Shown: in pieces, positions 11,156 to 23,036 of the stretch
Layout: each line of letters begins with the position of its first letter
How positions within the stretch are numbered: the first letter of the stretch is position 1
NCBI GenBank assembly: GCA_030035585.1
Contig: CM057469.1
Location: forward strand, 115,546,650 to 115,610,649
DNA length: 64,000 bases
Reading direction: 5' to 3'
Origin: Dugong dugon
Lineage: Eukaryota > Chordata > Mammalia > Sirenia > Dugongidae
The notes under the pieces: generated by a model
Seen by the model: the letters and a program-made list of their open reading frames with translations, nothing else
Told to the model about the DNA's origin: nothing
Database searches by the model: none
Position numbers and translations under genes: made by a program

Positions 11156-12025
11156 GACAATGGTTAACAACTTCACTACACATCAACACTGTCCTTACTC
11201 AACCCTGGGTTCGCTATCACCAGCTTGCCTGTCCCCTTATGCCTTCTAGCCCTTGTCCCTGGACTGCTGTGCCTCATTAGTCCGGTTTTGTTTTATGCGG
11301 CTGTCCAATCCCTGGCTGAACGGTGAACCTCAGAAGTGAGTTCACCACTTAGCTAAAAGGGTGTCTGGGGGCCATACTCTCGGGGTTTCTCCAGTCTCCT
11401 TTAGGCCAGTAAGTCTGGTGTTTTTTTGTGTGTGTTAGAATTTTGTTCTACAACCTTCTCCAGCTCTGTCCAGACACCTTTGTTGTGATCCCGGTCAGAG
11501 CAGTCAGTGGTGGTAGCCGGGCCCCATCTAGCTGTACTAGACTCAGTCTGGTGGAGCACTTGGTAGCTGTGGTCCATTAGTCCTTTGGACTAATCTTTTC
11601 CTTGTATCCTGTTCTCTTCATTCACCCTCGCTCTTGAAGGGATGAGACCAGTGGAGTATCTTAGATGGCTGCTCACAGGCTTTTAAGACCCCAGACACTA
11701 CCCACCATGGTAGAATGTAGAAGACTGTCTTTATAAACTGTGTTATGCCAATTGAGCTAGATGTTCCCTGAGATCATGGTCCCCACAGCCCTCCGCCCAG
11801 CAATTCAGTCCCTCAGGGAGTTTGGATTTGTCTATGGAGCTTCCATGACCTTTCCTTCTACAAGTTGAGCTAGTTTCCCCAGTACTGTGTACTGTCTCAC
11901 CCTTCATCCAAGATACCACTTATCTATTGCTTATTTAGTATTTCCCCCCACCCCTCCCATCCCTGGTAACCAACAAAGATTGTTACTTTTTGTGTGCAAA
12001 CCCTTTCATGGGTTTTTACAATAGA

Positions 12026-15000
12026 GATTTCATACAATATTTGTCCTTTTGTGATTGACTTGTTTCACTCAGCATAATGTCCTCCAGTTTCATCCATGTT
12101 ATGAGATGCCTCACAGATTAATCATTGTTCTTTCTCATTGCGTAGTGCTCCATTGTGTCTACGTACCATAGTTTATCCATTCATCTGTTGATGGGCATCC
12201 AGGTTGTTTCCATCTTTTTGGTATTGTGAACAACGCTGCCATGAACATAGGTGTGCATATCTCTATTCAAGTGAAGACTCTTATTTCACTAAGATATATT
12301 CCTAGGAGTGGGATTGCTGGATTGTATGGCATTTCTATCTCTCTTTCTAAGGAAGCACTGGCTCGTTTTCCAAAATGGTTGTATCATTTTGCATTCCCAT
12401 CAGCAGTGCATAAGAGTTCTGATCTCCCTGCAGCCCCTCCAGCATTTGTTATTTTCAGTGTTTTTAGTTCGTGCCAGTAATGCCGTGGTGAGATGGTATC
12501 TCACTGTGGTTTTAATTTGCTTTTCTCTAAAGGCTAGTGATCATGAACGTTTCCTCATGTGTCTGTTGGCCGCTTGAATGCCTTCTTTAGTGAAGTGTCT
12601 GTTCATTTCCTTTGCCCATTTTTTAATAGGATTATTTGTCTTTTTGTTGTAGAGGTGTTGGATTTTCTTGTAGATTATGGAGATTAGACCTTTGTCTGAC
12701 TTGTGCTGTCCAAAAATTTTTTGCCAGTCTATAGGTTCTCTTTTTAATATTTTGATGAAGTCTTTTGAAGAGCATAAGTGTTTGATTTTTAGAAGATCTA
12801 GCTTATCTACTAGGGTTTGTGTGTTGATGGTTATGGTTTGTATCCTATTAAGGCCATGTATTAGGACCTGTAACATTGGTCCTATTTTTTCTTCCATGAA
12901 CTTTATAGTTTTTGGCTTTATATTTAGGTCTTTGATCCATTTTGAATTAGTTTTTTACATGGTGTGAGGCATGGGTCCTGTTTTGTTTTTCTGCAGATGG
13001 ATATCCAGTTTTGCCAGCACCATTGGTTAAAAAGACTGTCTTTTCCCCCATTTGATGGACTTTGGGCCCTTGTCGAAGACCAGGTGACCATAAATAGATG
13101 GATTTACATCTGGGTTCTCAATTCTGTTCCATTGGTCAGTGTCTCTGTCGTTGTACCAGTACCAGGCTGTTTTGACTAACGTAGCTGTATAGTAGGTTCT
13201 GAGGTCAGGTAGTGTGAGTCCTCCAACTTTATTCTTCCTCAGTAGTGCTTCCCATTCCATATAAAGTTATTGATTAGCTTTTCCATCTCTTTGAAGAATG
13301 TTGTTGGTATTTTGATTGGTATTGCATTATATTGGTAAATTGCTTTGGGTAGAATTGTCATTTTCACAATCTTGAGTCTACCTATCCATGAGCATGATAT
13401 GTTTTCCATTTATGTAGATCCCTTTGGGTTTCTTGCAGTAGTGTTTTATACTTTTCTTTGTATAGGCCTTTACATCTCTGATTAGATTTATTCCTAAGTA
13501 TTTTATCTTTTTAGGGGCTATTATAAATGGTATTGTTTTCCTGATTTCATTTTCATTGTTCTCTTTGTTGGTGTATAGGAATCCAAATGATTTTTGTATG
13601 TTTATCTTGTATCTTGCTACTCTGCTGAATCTTTCTATTAGTTCCAGTAGACTTCTTGTGGAGTCTTTATGGTTTTCTATGTATAATATCATATCATCCA
13701 CAAACAGGGACAATTTAACTTCTTTATTACCAATTTGGATGCCCTTGATTTCTTTTTCTTGCCTTATGCTCTAGCTAGAACTTCCAGCACAATGTTAAAT
13801 AGGAGTGGTGATACAGGGCATCCTTGTCTTGTTCCTGTTCTCAAGGGGAATTTTTTCAGCCTCTCTCCATTAAGGATGATGTTGGCCATTGGTTTTGCAT
13901 AGATGCCCTTTATTATGTTGATAAATTTCCCTTCTATACCTATTTTATTGAGAGTTTTTATCAGGAATAGGTGTTGGACTTTGTTTAATTGAGATGATCA
14001 TGTGATTCTTTTCTTTCCGTTTATTTATGTGGTGGATTACGTTGATTGATTTTCTAATGTTGAACCATCCTTGCATAGCTGGTCGTGGTGTATTATTTTT
14101 TGGATCTGTTGCTGAATTCTATTGGCTAGAATTTTGTTGAGAATTTTTGCATCTATATTCATGAGAGATATTGGTCTGTAATTTTCTTTCTTTGTGTCGC
14201 CTTTGCCTGGTTTTCATATCAGTGTTATGCTGGCTTCATAGAATGAATTTGGAAGCGTTGCTTCCTTTTCTATTGTCTGAAATAGCTTGAGTAGTACTGG
14301 TACAAGCTCTTCTGTGAATTGTTTGTAGATTTCTCCAATGAAGCCATCTGGGCCAGGGCTTATTTTGCTGGGAGTTTTTTATCACCTTTTCAATCTCTTC
14401 TCTTGTTATGGTCTATTCAGATTTTCAACATCACTTTGTTGTAGTTCAGGTAGGTAGTGTGTTTCTAGAAATTTATCCATTTCCTCTAGGTTTTCAAATT
14501 TGTTGGAGTACAGTTTTTCATAATACTCTGTTATGATGCTTATTATTTCAGTTGGGTCTGTTGTAATGTCACCCGTTTCACTTCTTAATTGGGTTATTTG
14601 TGTCCTCTCCTGTTTTTCTTTTGTCAGTCTGGCCATTGGTTTGTCAATTTTGTTGATTCTTTCAAAGAACCAACTTTCGTTTTTGTTGATTCTTTCTATT
14701 GTTTTTCTGTTCTCTATTTCATTTATTTCTGCTCTAATCTTTATTATTTCCTTTCTTCCAGTGAATGTGGGCTTTTTTTTTTTTTTGTTCTCTTTTGATT
14801 TATTTGAGATGTGTAGTTAATGTTTTTATTTTATCCCTTTCTTCTTTTTAGATGTGTGCATCTATTGCTATAAATTGTCCTCTGAGGACTGCCTTTGCTG
14901 TGTCCCAAATGTTTTGGTATGATGTGTTTTCATTCTCATTTGATTCTAGGAATTGTTTGACTCCATCTCTGATTTCTTTTATTACCCAGTGATGTGTAAG

Positions 15001-15790
15001 CAGGGTAGTATTCAATTTCCATATAATTGATTTTTTTTTCCCTTGCTCTTTCTGTTGTTATTTTCTACCTTGATGGCACTGTGGTCAGAGAAGATACTTT
15101 AAATTATCTCACCATTTTGGATCTTGTTGAGGATTGCTCTGTGGCCTAAGATGTGGTCTGTTCTGGAGAAAATTCCGTATGCATTGGAAAATAATGTGTA
15201 CTTTGCGGCTGTTGGATGGAGTGTTCTATATATGTCTATGAGGTCAGGTTGGCTAATTGTGCCCTTAGGTCTTCTGTATCTTTGCTGAGTTTCTTTTTAG
15301 TTGTTCTGTCTTTTACTGAGAACAGTGTGTTGAAGTCTCCTACTATTATTGTGGAACTGTCAATTTCTCTTTTAGTGTTGTTAGAGTTTGCTTTATGTAT
15401 TTTGGAGGACTGTCATTTGGTGCATAGATATTTATTATGGTTACGTCTTCTTGATGGATTGTCCACTTAATCATTATTTAGTGTCCTTCTTTGTCTTTTG
15501 TGGTGGATTTTGTTTTAAAGTCTATTTTATCTGAGATTAGTATTGCCATTCCTGCTCTTTTCTGGTAGTTGTTAGCTTTATATAATTTTTTCCAACCTTT
15601 GACTTTTAATAAATTCACATCTTTGTTTCTAAGGTGTGTGTCTTGTAGACAGCATATTGATGGATCCTGTTTTTTAATCCATTCTGTCACTCTCTGTCAC
15701 TTTATGGGTGCATTGAGTCCATTTACTTTCAGTGCAATTATTGATAGTTGTGAGTTTGTTGCTGTCATTCTGTAGTGCCTTTTTTGTGGT
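12026..15790 (-). pseudogene. L1 ORF2 (endonuclease-reverse transcriptase), broken
   Basis: ORF2 encodes the endonuclease that nicks target DNA and the reverse transcriptase that copies L1 RNA there. On the minus strand the endonuclease region spans about 15790-14900 (DPSICCLQDTHLRNKD at 15478-15690). The reverse transcriptase spans about 14400-13370 with the catalytic box FVDDM at 13690-13704. The C-terminal region extends to 12026, with pieces at 13027-13260 ([11 protein letters not shown]) and 12541-12897. No frame runs through: at least six pieces in different frames are needed, so it is inactive. Confidence 0.9.
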
Positions 15791-16177
15791 GCTGACATTT
15801 TCTTTGTTCTTCTTACCCTCCTGTGCTGAATTACTTTTGTTTGTGGATTTTTTTTTCATTTGTTTTTGCTGAGAATTTATGTTTTTCCTCTTTATTTTAA
15901 TGAGTATGTTTGCTAACGTTCTTTGTGGTTACCATGAAATTTACTCTTATCTTTCTAAGTTTGAAGCATTCTAATATTACTTGGTATTGCCTTGCCTTCC
16001 TCTCTGTTAGAAGGTTCTATACCTACACCGTTTATTCCGTCTGTTATTGTTATGATGTTATTGTCATTTACAGATTAACTGCTCTGATTCCCTGTTGTAT
16101 TTCTTTTGGTTTTATATAGTCCTCGAGAGGTCATTTTCTAGATTGGTATCTAGCTGGCACAATCCTGCATCCAAGGT

Positions 16178-17160
16178 TCAGCCTGTGACCTGAAGTTGTT
16201 TGTTCACAGATCGAAGAACTCCCTTTAGTAATTCTTTTAAGTTTGGTTTCGTTTTTACATATTTCCTTAATTTCTGTTTATCTGGAAATGACCTAATTTC
16301 ACCATCAAATGTGAAGGAGAGTTTTGCAGGATATATTATTGTTGGCTGGCAATTTTTTTCTTTCAAGGTTGTATATATGTCATCCCATTGCCTTCTTGTC
16401 CACATGGTTTCTGCCGAATAATTTGAGCTTAGTCTTATTGTTTCTCCTCTGTATGTGACTTCTTGTTTTTCATGAGCTACCCTCAGGATTCTTTGTTTGT
16501 CTTTGGTTTTAGTGAGTGTGATTGTGATATGCCTTGCTGATTTTATTTTGGGGTCTATCCTGTATGGGGTTCATTAAGCTTCTTGGATGGCCAGCTTTTC
16601 ATCTTTCATGATATTGGGAAAGTTTTCTGTCAGCAGTTCTTCAATGATCCTCTCTGTGTTTTCTGTTTTCTCCTCCTGTTCTGGAACTCCAATCACTTGA
16701 AAATTTTTGCTTTTGATTGTAACCCACATAACTCTCAGGGTCTCTTCATTTTTCTTTGTTCTTTTTTCTGCGTTTTCCTCAAACAGTGTTGTATCCAAGT
16801 GTTTGTCTTCAATTCCACTGATCCTGTCTTCCACCGTTTCAAATCTGCTTCTCAGCCCTTCTATGACACCGTCCATTTCTGAAATCTTGTTGTTTATGTT
16901 TTGGATTTCTAATTGTTGTTTTTCTATAATTTCTAGTTGTAAATTTATTTTGGCACTTTGTTCCTGCATTATTTTCCTGAATTCTTCCATTTTTTTGTCT
17001 GTATTTTCCATGAATTTGTCCACCTTTTCCATGAATTTGTCTATTTTTTCCTCATTTTTGTCTGCTTTTTTCTTCAACCCTTTGATAATTCTGAGCATTA
17101 GAGGTTTGAATTCCCTATCTGGTAGTTCTAGGGTCTTTTCTTCCACTGGAAGTCATCTGG
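16178..17160 (-). pseudogene. L1 ORF1 (RNA-binding chaperone), broken
   Basis: ORF1p trimerises through a coiled coil and binds L1 RNA. The 190-residue open part at 16574-17146 shows a long coiled coil with near-repeated heptads (EKIDKFMEKVDKFMENTDKK), then the RRM region with RVMWVTIKSKNFQVIGVPE and TERIIEELLTENFPNI. After frame disruption the C-terminal domain is seen at 16178-16405 (YPAKLSFTFDGEIRSFPDKQ). The order coiled coil, RRM, CTD is normal. The reading-frame breaks near 16570 and 16410 mark it as dead. Confidence 0.9.
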
Positions 17161-18852
17161 TGTTTTATTTTGGATGCCTAATGGAACCATCCTGTCTTGT
17201 TTTTGTAAATGTTTTGATATTTTCTGCTCTCTTCGGGGCCTTCGGTAGTTATTTTTCTCATTTATTGATTGTAGATTTGTTTCTTTGGTCCTTTTTTTTT
17301 TTTTTTTTTTTGGTTATGTCTGAGCAGACGGGCTGTGTGTTCTTTGTTGTTTGCTCATCTGTGGGCAGGATACTTTTTGCCTTCTTCTGCAATTGGCAGG
17401 GTCAGTAGCGCAGATACGGTACAGCAGGGCAGGTCTAGCTGAAGTGGAGTTCCTGGGGTGGGTTGTTTGTGGCACTTAATACTGCCATCAAGGCTGGTTA
17501 GTAATCAGTGCAGGGCAGGTTGCTGTAGGCCGTGCCTATGCTGCTTGGTGGTGTGATGTTATGTGCACGGTGCAGGTAGGCAGGATGTGGGTGTAGATTG
17601 TTATGTGTGGAGCTAAGATGGATATGGGAAAGAGGAGGCAGGGACAGGAGCCAAAAACATACAAACAAACAAAAAAGAGTGCTAGGTGAGCTTGTCATTG
17701 GAGTGGAGAGATGAGAGACTATGAAATGGAGAAAACCAAAAAGGGGAGAAGAATTTAAAAAAAAGAAAAGAATGAATAAATAAAAATTAGAAAGAAAAAA
17801 GAACAGCAAATCTCCCAGGGAACCCACTGGTGTGGCTACAAGTTCTGGGGAAGTTGTTCCCAGGTGTTGCAGTATACCCTGGCTAGAAGGTGTAGAGGTA
17901 TTCAGTGCCAGGTGTCCAGGGTACAGGAAGAGAAGGAAGGTATAGAGAGATGAGAACCTGAGTAATGAAGAAAGACAAAAAATGAAAAAGAGGGAAAAGT
18001 AAGCAAAACAAATTAAAAAAAAAAAAAACAGGCCAAGTAAAGCCCTCCCAAAAAACAGAAAAAAAAAAAAAAAAAACCCATGAAGAAAAGAATTGCATTC
18101 AGGGATCCCTCTGCGCATCTGCGCAAGCTGAGGGGGTAGGTCCAAAGCCATGTAGCACTCCCCGGCCATAACAGGCTTGCAACTTGATAAATGGAAAAGA
18201 AAACATACAATTCAAAACAAGCAAACAAACAAAAGCCCCAGGATCCCACCAGTGTGGCAGCCCATACCTGGAAGCATTTGCACACTTGAATGGAGCGCTG
18301 TAGCTCCTTAGGAAGAAGCAAAGCTGGTTCCCGGAGCCAGGTATTTGAGTGAAAGGAAGGGAAGTTGGTGAGAGGTAAGGAAGAAATCAAAAGAAGTGGA
18401 AAAGAAGCACCAGCAGCCAACAAATGGCACTCAGGGAGCCAGCCAGTGTGGGCAGGTGGAATCCAAGCAGCCAGTGCTTCCCGGCCAAGAGATTGTGGTG
18501 AAGAAGGGTGGGTGGGAAAGCGTATATTGCAAATTACCAGATGTTTTGTCTCTTGCTGGAAGCTCCATGAAGTTGCTTTCTCCTACGCCCTATTTGCTGG
18601 TCTCTGATAGGAGTCCAAGATGGCAGATCCACGCTGTGTTAGCTGATAGGGGACCTCTGCATGAATCTCTCCTCACACTCCATTCTCTGTCAGTTTTCTC
18701 ACTCCATTTGGTGGGTGGCTGAGTTCTTTATCTCTTCATTTGATGTTTCAGGTTTTCAAGATTGCTATTTTCTCTGTTTGGTTTAGTTTTTTGGGTCTTT
18801 GCTGTGGAGGGATGACATGATGCTTCTGCCTAGAGTGCCATTTCTCAATAGT
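17160..18852 (-). promoter_or_regulatory. L1 5' UTR / internal promoter region
   Basis: A region of about 1.7 kb upstream of ORF1, G- and C-richer than its surroundings, with a T-run at 17290-17311 and A-runs at 18017-18028 and 18060-18077 (plus orientation). It aligns block by block with 45200-46721 (minus) and 24127-24955 (plus). In L1s this region carries an internal RNA polymerase II promoter; that function is inferred from position only. Confidence 0.7.
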
Positions 18853-19151
18853 CATCACCTTTTATCTTACAAGAGATAAAAGGAAAGAGAAGTGAGCAGA
18901 GTTGTGGACCTCATACTACCAAGAAACAAGCACCTGGAGCATAGCTCATCTTTTGGACCCAGGGTCCCTGTGCTGAGATGCTCCTTGATCAGGCGAAGAT
19001 TGATGACAAGGATCTTTCTCCAGAGCAAACAGAGAGAGGTAGCCTTCCCCTGGAGTTGGCACCCTACTAGACTGTTAGAGAATAAATTTCTCCTTGTTAA
19101 GGCCATTGACTTGTGGTATTTCTGTTATAACAGCACTAGATGACTAAGACA
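18853..19151 (+). repeat. LTR copy 2, 3' part
   Basis: Continuation of the LTR from 10669-10831 after the L1. It matches copy 1 along its length (ggacctcatactaccaag; atttctgttataac; ending ctaagaca at 19151). It retains AATAAA at about 19080-19085, a polyadenylation signal in the expected R position. ERV-L pol resumes at 19152. Confidence 0.8.
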
Positions 19152-19599
19152 GTTGCCTACGTCAGATCTACATCAACTCTCCAGCCCTACGTCATACTTT
19201 AGTCTGTGGAGAACTTGATCACCTTTCCCTTCCACAAGACATCACATTGGTCCATTGCACTGATGACATTATGATGAATGGATCTAGTAAGGAAGACGTG
19301 TTAATGACTCTGGACTTGTTGGTAAAACAGTTGCATGCTAGAGGGTGGAAAATTAATCCTACAAAAATTCAGGCTCCTTCCACCTCAGTGAAATTTGTAG
19401 GGGTTCAGTGGTGTGGGGCATGCTGAGATATGCCTTCTAAAGTGAAGAATTATTTATTGCATGTGGCCTCTCCCACAACTAAAAAGGAGGCAAAACACCC
19501 AGTAGGCTTCTTTGGATTTTGGAGGCAACATTTTCCTCATTTAGGTATACTATTCCAGCCTATTTATCAAGTGACTCAAAAGCTGCTAGTTTTGACTGG
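19152..19599 (+). pseudogene. ERV-L pol fragment (reverse transcriptase catalytic and connection region)
   Basis: Continuation of the pol remnant at 9789-10123. The catalytic box reads CTDDIMM (near 19257-19277), a degenerate form of the retroviral YxDD box. It is followed by LHARGWKINPTKIQ, then after a stop by PSKVKNYLLHVASPTTKKEA (19430 onward) and FGFWRQHFPHLGILFQPIYQ. These are class III (ERV-L) reverse transcriptase and connection signatures. The coding region contains stops and is cut at 19599 by a third LTR. Confidence 0.8.
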
Positions 19600-19872
19600 G
19601 ACACCATACCATCAAGAAAGCAATGCCTGGAGCACAGTATGTCTTTTGGACCTGAGTTTCCTGTACTGAGGAGCTCCTAGACCAGGGGAATATTGATGAT
19701 AAAGGCCTTCCCCCAGAACCAACAGAGAGAAAAAGCCTTAACCAAGAGTTTGTACCCTGAATTTGGACTTCTAGCCTCCTAAACTGTGAGAGAACACACT
19801 TCTGTTTGTTGAAGCCAACCACTTGTGTTATTTCTGTTATAGCTATCATAACAGCACTAGATAACCAAGACA
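19600..19872 (+). repeat. LTR copy 3 (3' part only)
   Basis: A 273-base fragment homologous to the 3' half of LTR copies 1 and 2 (caccataccatcaagaaag; ggacttctagcctcctaa; ending accaagaca). It lies in the same orientation and directly abuts pol on its left side. The 5' half is missing. Confidence 0.75.
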
Positions 19873-22079
19873 TATTGAATCTGTGACTTTCAACCTATTC
19901 CAAGATGCTAATTATAGGATGAAAAAGACACATCAAGGAATTGTCCCTCTGGGTGAAGGAAGTACATAAGTTTTACAATATGCCAGTTATTAATCATGTA
20001 TTGATTATAGGTGAAGACTTTTACAAAGTATTATTAAAATTATTATAAGGTACTCTAGTATATATTTTGGAAAAAAATTCCCATAAGCTGTGCAGAGAAA
20101 TAACATGCACTGATAAAACAAACATACTATTTGTTGCATTTGATGCTTTTAATGGTCTAGACAAGCTCAACAATGGAAGAAAAAAATAAAAGTATTTTAG
20201 ATTAAGAACATCATCTAGTATGGGAAAAACGGAAGGGCTGCAGCTACCGTAAACATTTCTACTTGAAGAGGGGATTGAAGAACATTGAAGATAATTGTTA
20301 TCATTATATATGGAAGCCAGAGGTCTTACAATGCTTAGAATCATTACCTGTGTTGATTCCTTTACATGGCGATACACTAACACTCAAGTTGTATATTATA
20401 TTGTATCATAGTTTCGTATTCTATCATAGAGCGTATCATATCATATTCCTCAGTAAAAGACCTTATTCAACATGTCATAGTGCGACTTGAATTGCATTCA
20501 AAGCAGAGAATACTTTGAAGGCCAAACTGGCACTAAACAGGAAAGTCAATGAAAGAGAGTCCTTTGGTTCATAATTGAAAGGCTGCCACTAGAAACACTG
20601 TTAGAAATTCTTAACTCTAATATTGTATGTGTAAACATTGTCAAAACAAATAAAAAGAAAGATACATCCACATTCAATAAAAGAGGTGAAAAATTTTGGA
20701 GTTGAAGAGAAAGCATGGCTTTGGTAAATAAATGCAGCAAAAAATTAAACACCATGAAACTTCAGATTGTATATAAAGCTTTTCCCTTCTTTTGCTCTAC
20801 ATTGTAATTGTCTTTACAGTCTTCAGATAAAGGCCGTGGATCTATCACAGATATCGTTTGTCCAGAAGCCACAAGGATAAGAATCAGTTCAACTTATTGT
20901 AACATCACATCTAACTAAGCTGACTGTGGGAGTTAGGCTTGAGGATACTGCCATCATTTTGCTCAAAACACTTTGACCCCAAGGCATTAATTCTGAAATA
21001 AATGGTTGGAACTACTATCAAAAATAAAAATTGTATTTTTCTGACTTAAGTCCTTCGGATTTCCCTGGACCAGATCTATTCCTTGCACTTTCTTTTGCAG
21101 TTGGAAATTGAAAATGCTTTCCAAAACAAAGATCAGAGGAAGGAATACTGAAGCATCTGCATCTCAATGTAGGACAGTCCGCATTAGTGATTCAAATTAT
21201 GAGTCACGGGTTCTGACAACTCTTCTACCACTTCAGTGTTGAAGGACAACATTAGAAAGCATTTTGCCTCTGAACGTTCCTCTCCATTTTAATTCTGATA
21301 ATTTCAAATCTGTGTAGTAGCTAGCCAATTTTAGCAGAGTTTACCTCTGACTAAGGATGAGCAGTTTTCCTATAAGATGGCGCTTCACAGTACTGCTTCA
21401 GCAGTCCACATTAAAAGGAAGGTCTCACTCCATTGTGGTAAGAAAGAGACCTAAAGTAAAACTGAAAAATTGTAATTGAGTCATATTTTAATTAAGTTAA
21501 GGACAATTCTAAATTTATTCTGATTAATTTAAGTATAATTTAATCAAATTCAGGCTCTAACTTCATCACATGCCAGAAATAATTTTATTTTTTACCCATT
21601 GGGGATTGTGGAAAGGAACAGAATCCTTCAGCAGAAAATATTTTGAATTTGGACTGTTTGAAATCCAACTAAAAAACTATGTATTTGAACATGTGCAATT
21701 TCTTAAAAACTTGTGTAATATGCAGAAAACAATAGCTTATAAAATAATATGTAAAATGCTTAGCATAATGCCTGCCATAGTAAATATATGATTAATGTTA
21801 ACTAATTATTCCAAAAGAAATAAAGGTTATGACAATTAAAAAAGAACAAATTTTGAATTCTTGGAAATCTGATTTAATATACAAAAAGTAATAATAATTT
21901 TTTGTCAGCACTGGAAAATGGATCAGTTGTTCACCTGTTTTACCTTTAACTGATCAACAATCATTTGACAATAATAAAGAACCCCTTTATTCAGCTATGC
22001 ATATTTCTTGACTGATTCCTTGTCAAAATAAATTGACCAGAATCATCCAAAGAGCTTTAAATAATAGCAGTGATAGTAG
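19873..22079. other. Unassigned intergenic DNA
   Basis: About 2.2 kb with no recognisable gene. Bases 19873-20060 could be a further decayed ERV-L piece, but I could not identify any motif. The rest is AT-rich and unassigned, with only short open frames. Confidence 0.4.
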
Positions 22080-22290
22080 AAGGAAAGCTGGTGGTGCAAT
22101 GGATAAGCACTCGGTTGCCAATCAAAAGTTTGGCAGTTCAAACCAACCTAACAGCTCCATGGAAGAAAGACATGTTTCTGTAAATATTACGGCCAAGAAG
22201 ATCCTATAAGGCCATTCTACTCTGCCACACGGGGTCATTATGAGTTGAAATCAACTTGACCGCACCCAGTAACAATAACAGTGATAGCAG
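22080..22290 (+). mobile_element. AfroSINE
   Basis: A diverged full-length copy: aagctggtggtgcaatgg head, tcaaaagtttggcagttca B-box area, and the cattatgagttgaaatcaac 3' part. It faces the minus-strand copy at 22366-22538. Confidence 0.85.
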
Positions 22291-22365
22291 ATACTCTAGT
22301 CTTGCTTTATTTAGTGGGAAGTCCTCTGATTTTTAACATAAGTCAAAATACTAGCTATTCGTTTG

Positions 22366-22538
22366 AGTAAAAAAAACCAAAAAACCCATTGCTATCTAGT
22401 TGGTTCTGACTTCTAGTGACCCTATAGGACAGAGTAGAACTGCCTCATAAGATTTCCAAGGAGCGGCTGGTGGGTTTGGACTGCTGACCTTTTGGTTAGC
22501 AGCCAAGCTCTTAACCACTGTGCCACCAGGGCTCCCCT
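22366..22538 (-). mobile_element. AfroSINE
   Basis: A minus-strand full-length copy running from an A-rich plus-strand start through ctggttctgac-type 3' sequence to the head gccaccagggctcc at its right end. It is in inverted orientation to the neighbour 75 bases to the left. Confidence 0.9.
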
Positions 22539-22574
22539 GGTTTGAGTAGGATTTTAAAAATCACATTGATCAGT

Positions 22575-23036
22575 TATTAGTTTCCTAGGTCTACCATAAC
22601 AAATTCCCACCAAGTGGGTGGCTTAAAATAACAGAAATGTATTGTCTCTGAGTTCTGGAGTCTAGATGTCTGAAATTAAATTGTCTGCCATGTTAATTCC
22701 TTCTGAGGACTCTGAGGAAGAATCTGTTCCTTGCCTCTCTCCAATCTTTTGGTGATGGCCAGTAATCCCTGCATTCTTTGGCTTGCAGAGATTTCAAATT
22801 TCTGCTTTCATCTCCACAGGGCTATCTTTTCTCTGTGTCTGTCTTATCTCTGTGTCTCTTCTTATAAGAACACAATTATACTGGATTAGATTCCACACTA
22901 TTCCAATACTACCTCTGGTAACTAGCTAATTGCAGCTGCAGAGAATCTATTTCCAAATAAGGTCACATTCACAGGCACTAGATGATAGAACATGAACATA
23001 TCTCTTTTTGTGGACGCAATTCAAACCATAATGAAT
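22575..23036 (-). repeat. MLT1-like MaLR LTR, minus strand
   Basis: Read in plus orientation, it starts agtttcctaggtctaccat and passes gtgggtggcttaaaataac, the cttataagaac motif and tccaaataaggtcaca, before ending near 23036. These are the reverse complement of hallmark MLT1-type LTR words. This is a widely shared mammalian LTR, so it is older than the SINEs and elephant-type L1s nearby. Confidence 0.8.

Larger units (their letters stand above)
10832..18852 (-). mobile_element. Full-length L1, minus strand, inserted in an LTR
   Basis: An 8.0-kb L1. On the minus strand the order is 5' UTR (18852-17160), ORF1 (17160-16178), inter-ORF spacer, ORF2 (about 15790-12026), 3' UTR (12026-11090) and an extra composite 3' tail (about 11090-10832). 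A 14-bp target duplication with one mismatch lies at 10818-10831 and 18853-18866. Both ORFs are broken by stops and frameshifts. It is longer than the L1 at 24127-30630, mainly because that copy has lost sequence between 5' UTR and ORF1 and this one carries the additional tail. Confidence 0.92.

Noticed and set aside
16707..17408. 233-residue open frame on the plus strand
   Set aside because: It lies antisense to the L1 ORF1 and 5' UTR on the minus strand. Its serine/phenylalanine-rich composition is the mirror of the coiled coil; no domain seen.
17498..18169. 223-residue frame rich in phenylalanine and leucine (minus)
   Set aside because: Falls in the L1 5' UTR and owes its length to A- and T-runs. 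Composition is that of homopolymer translation; not called as a gene.
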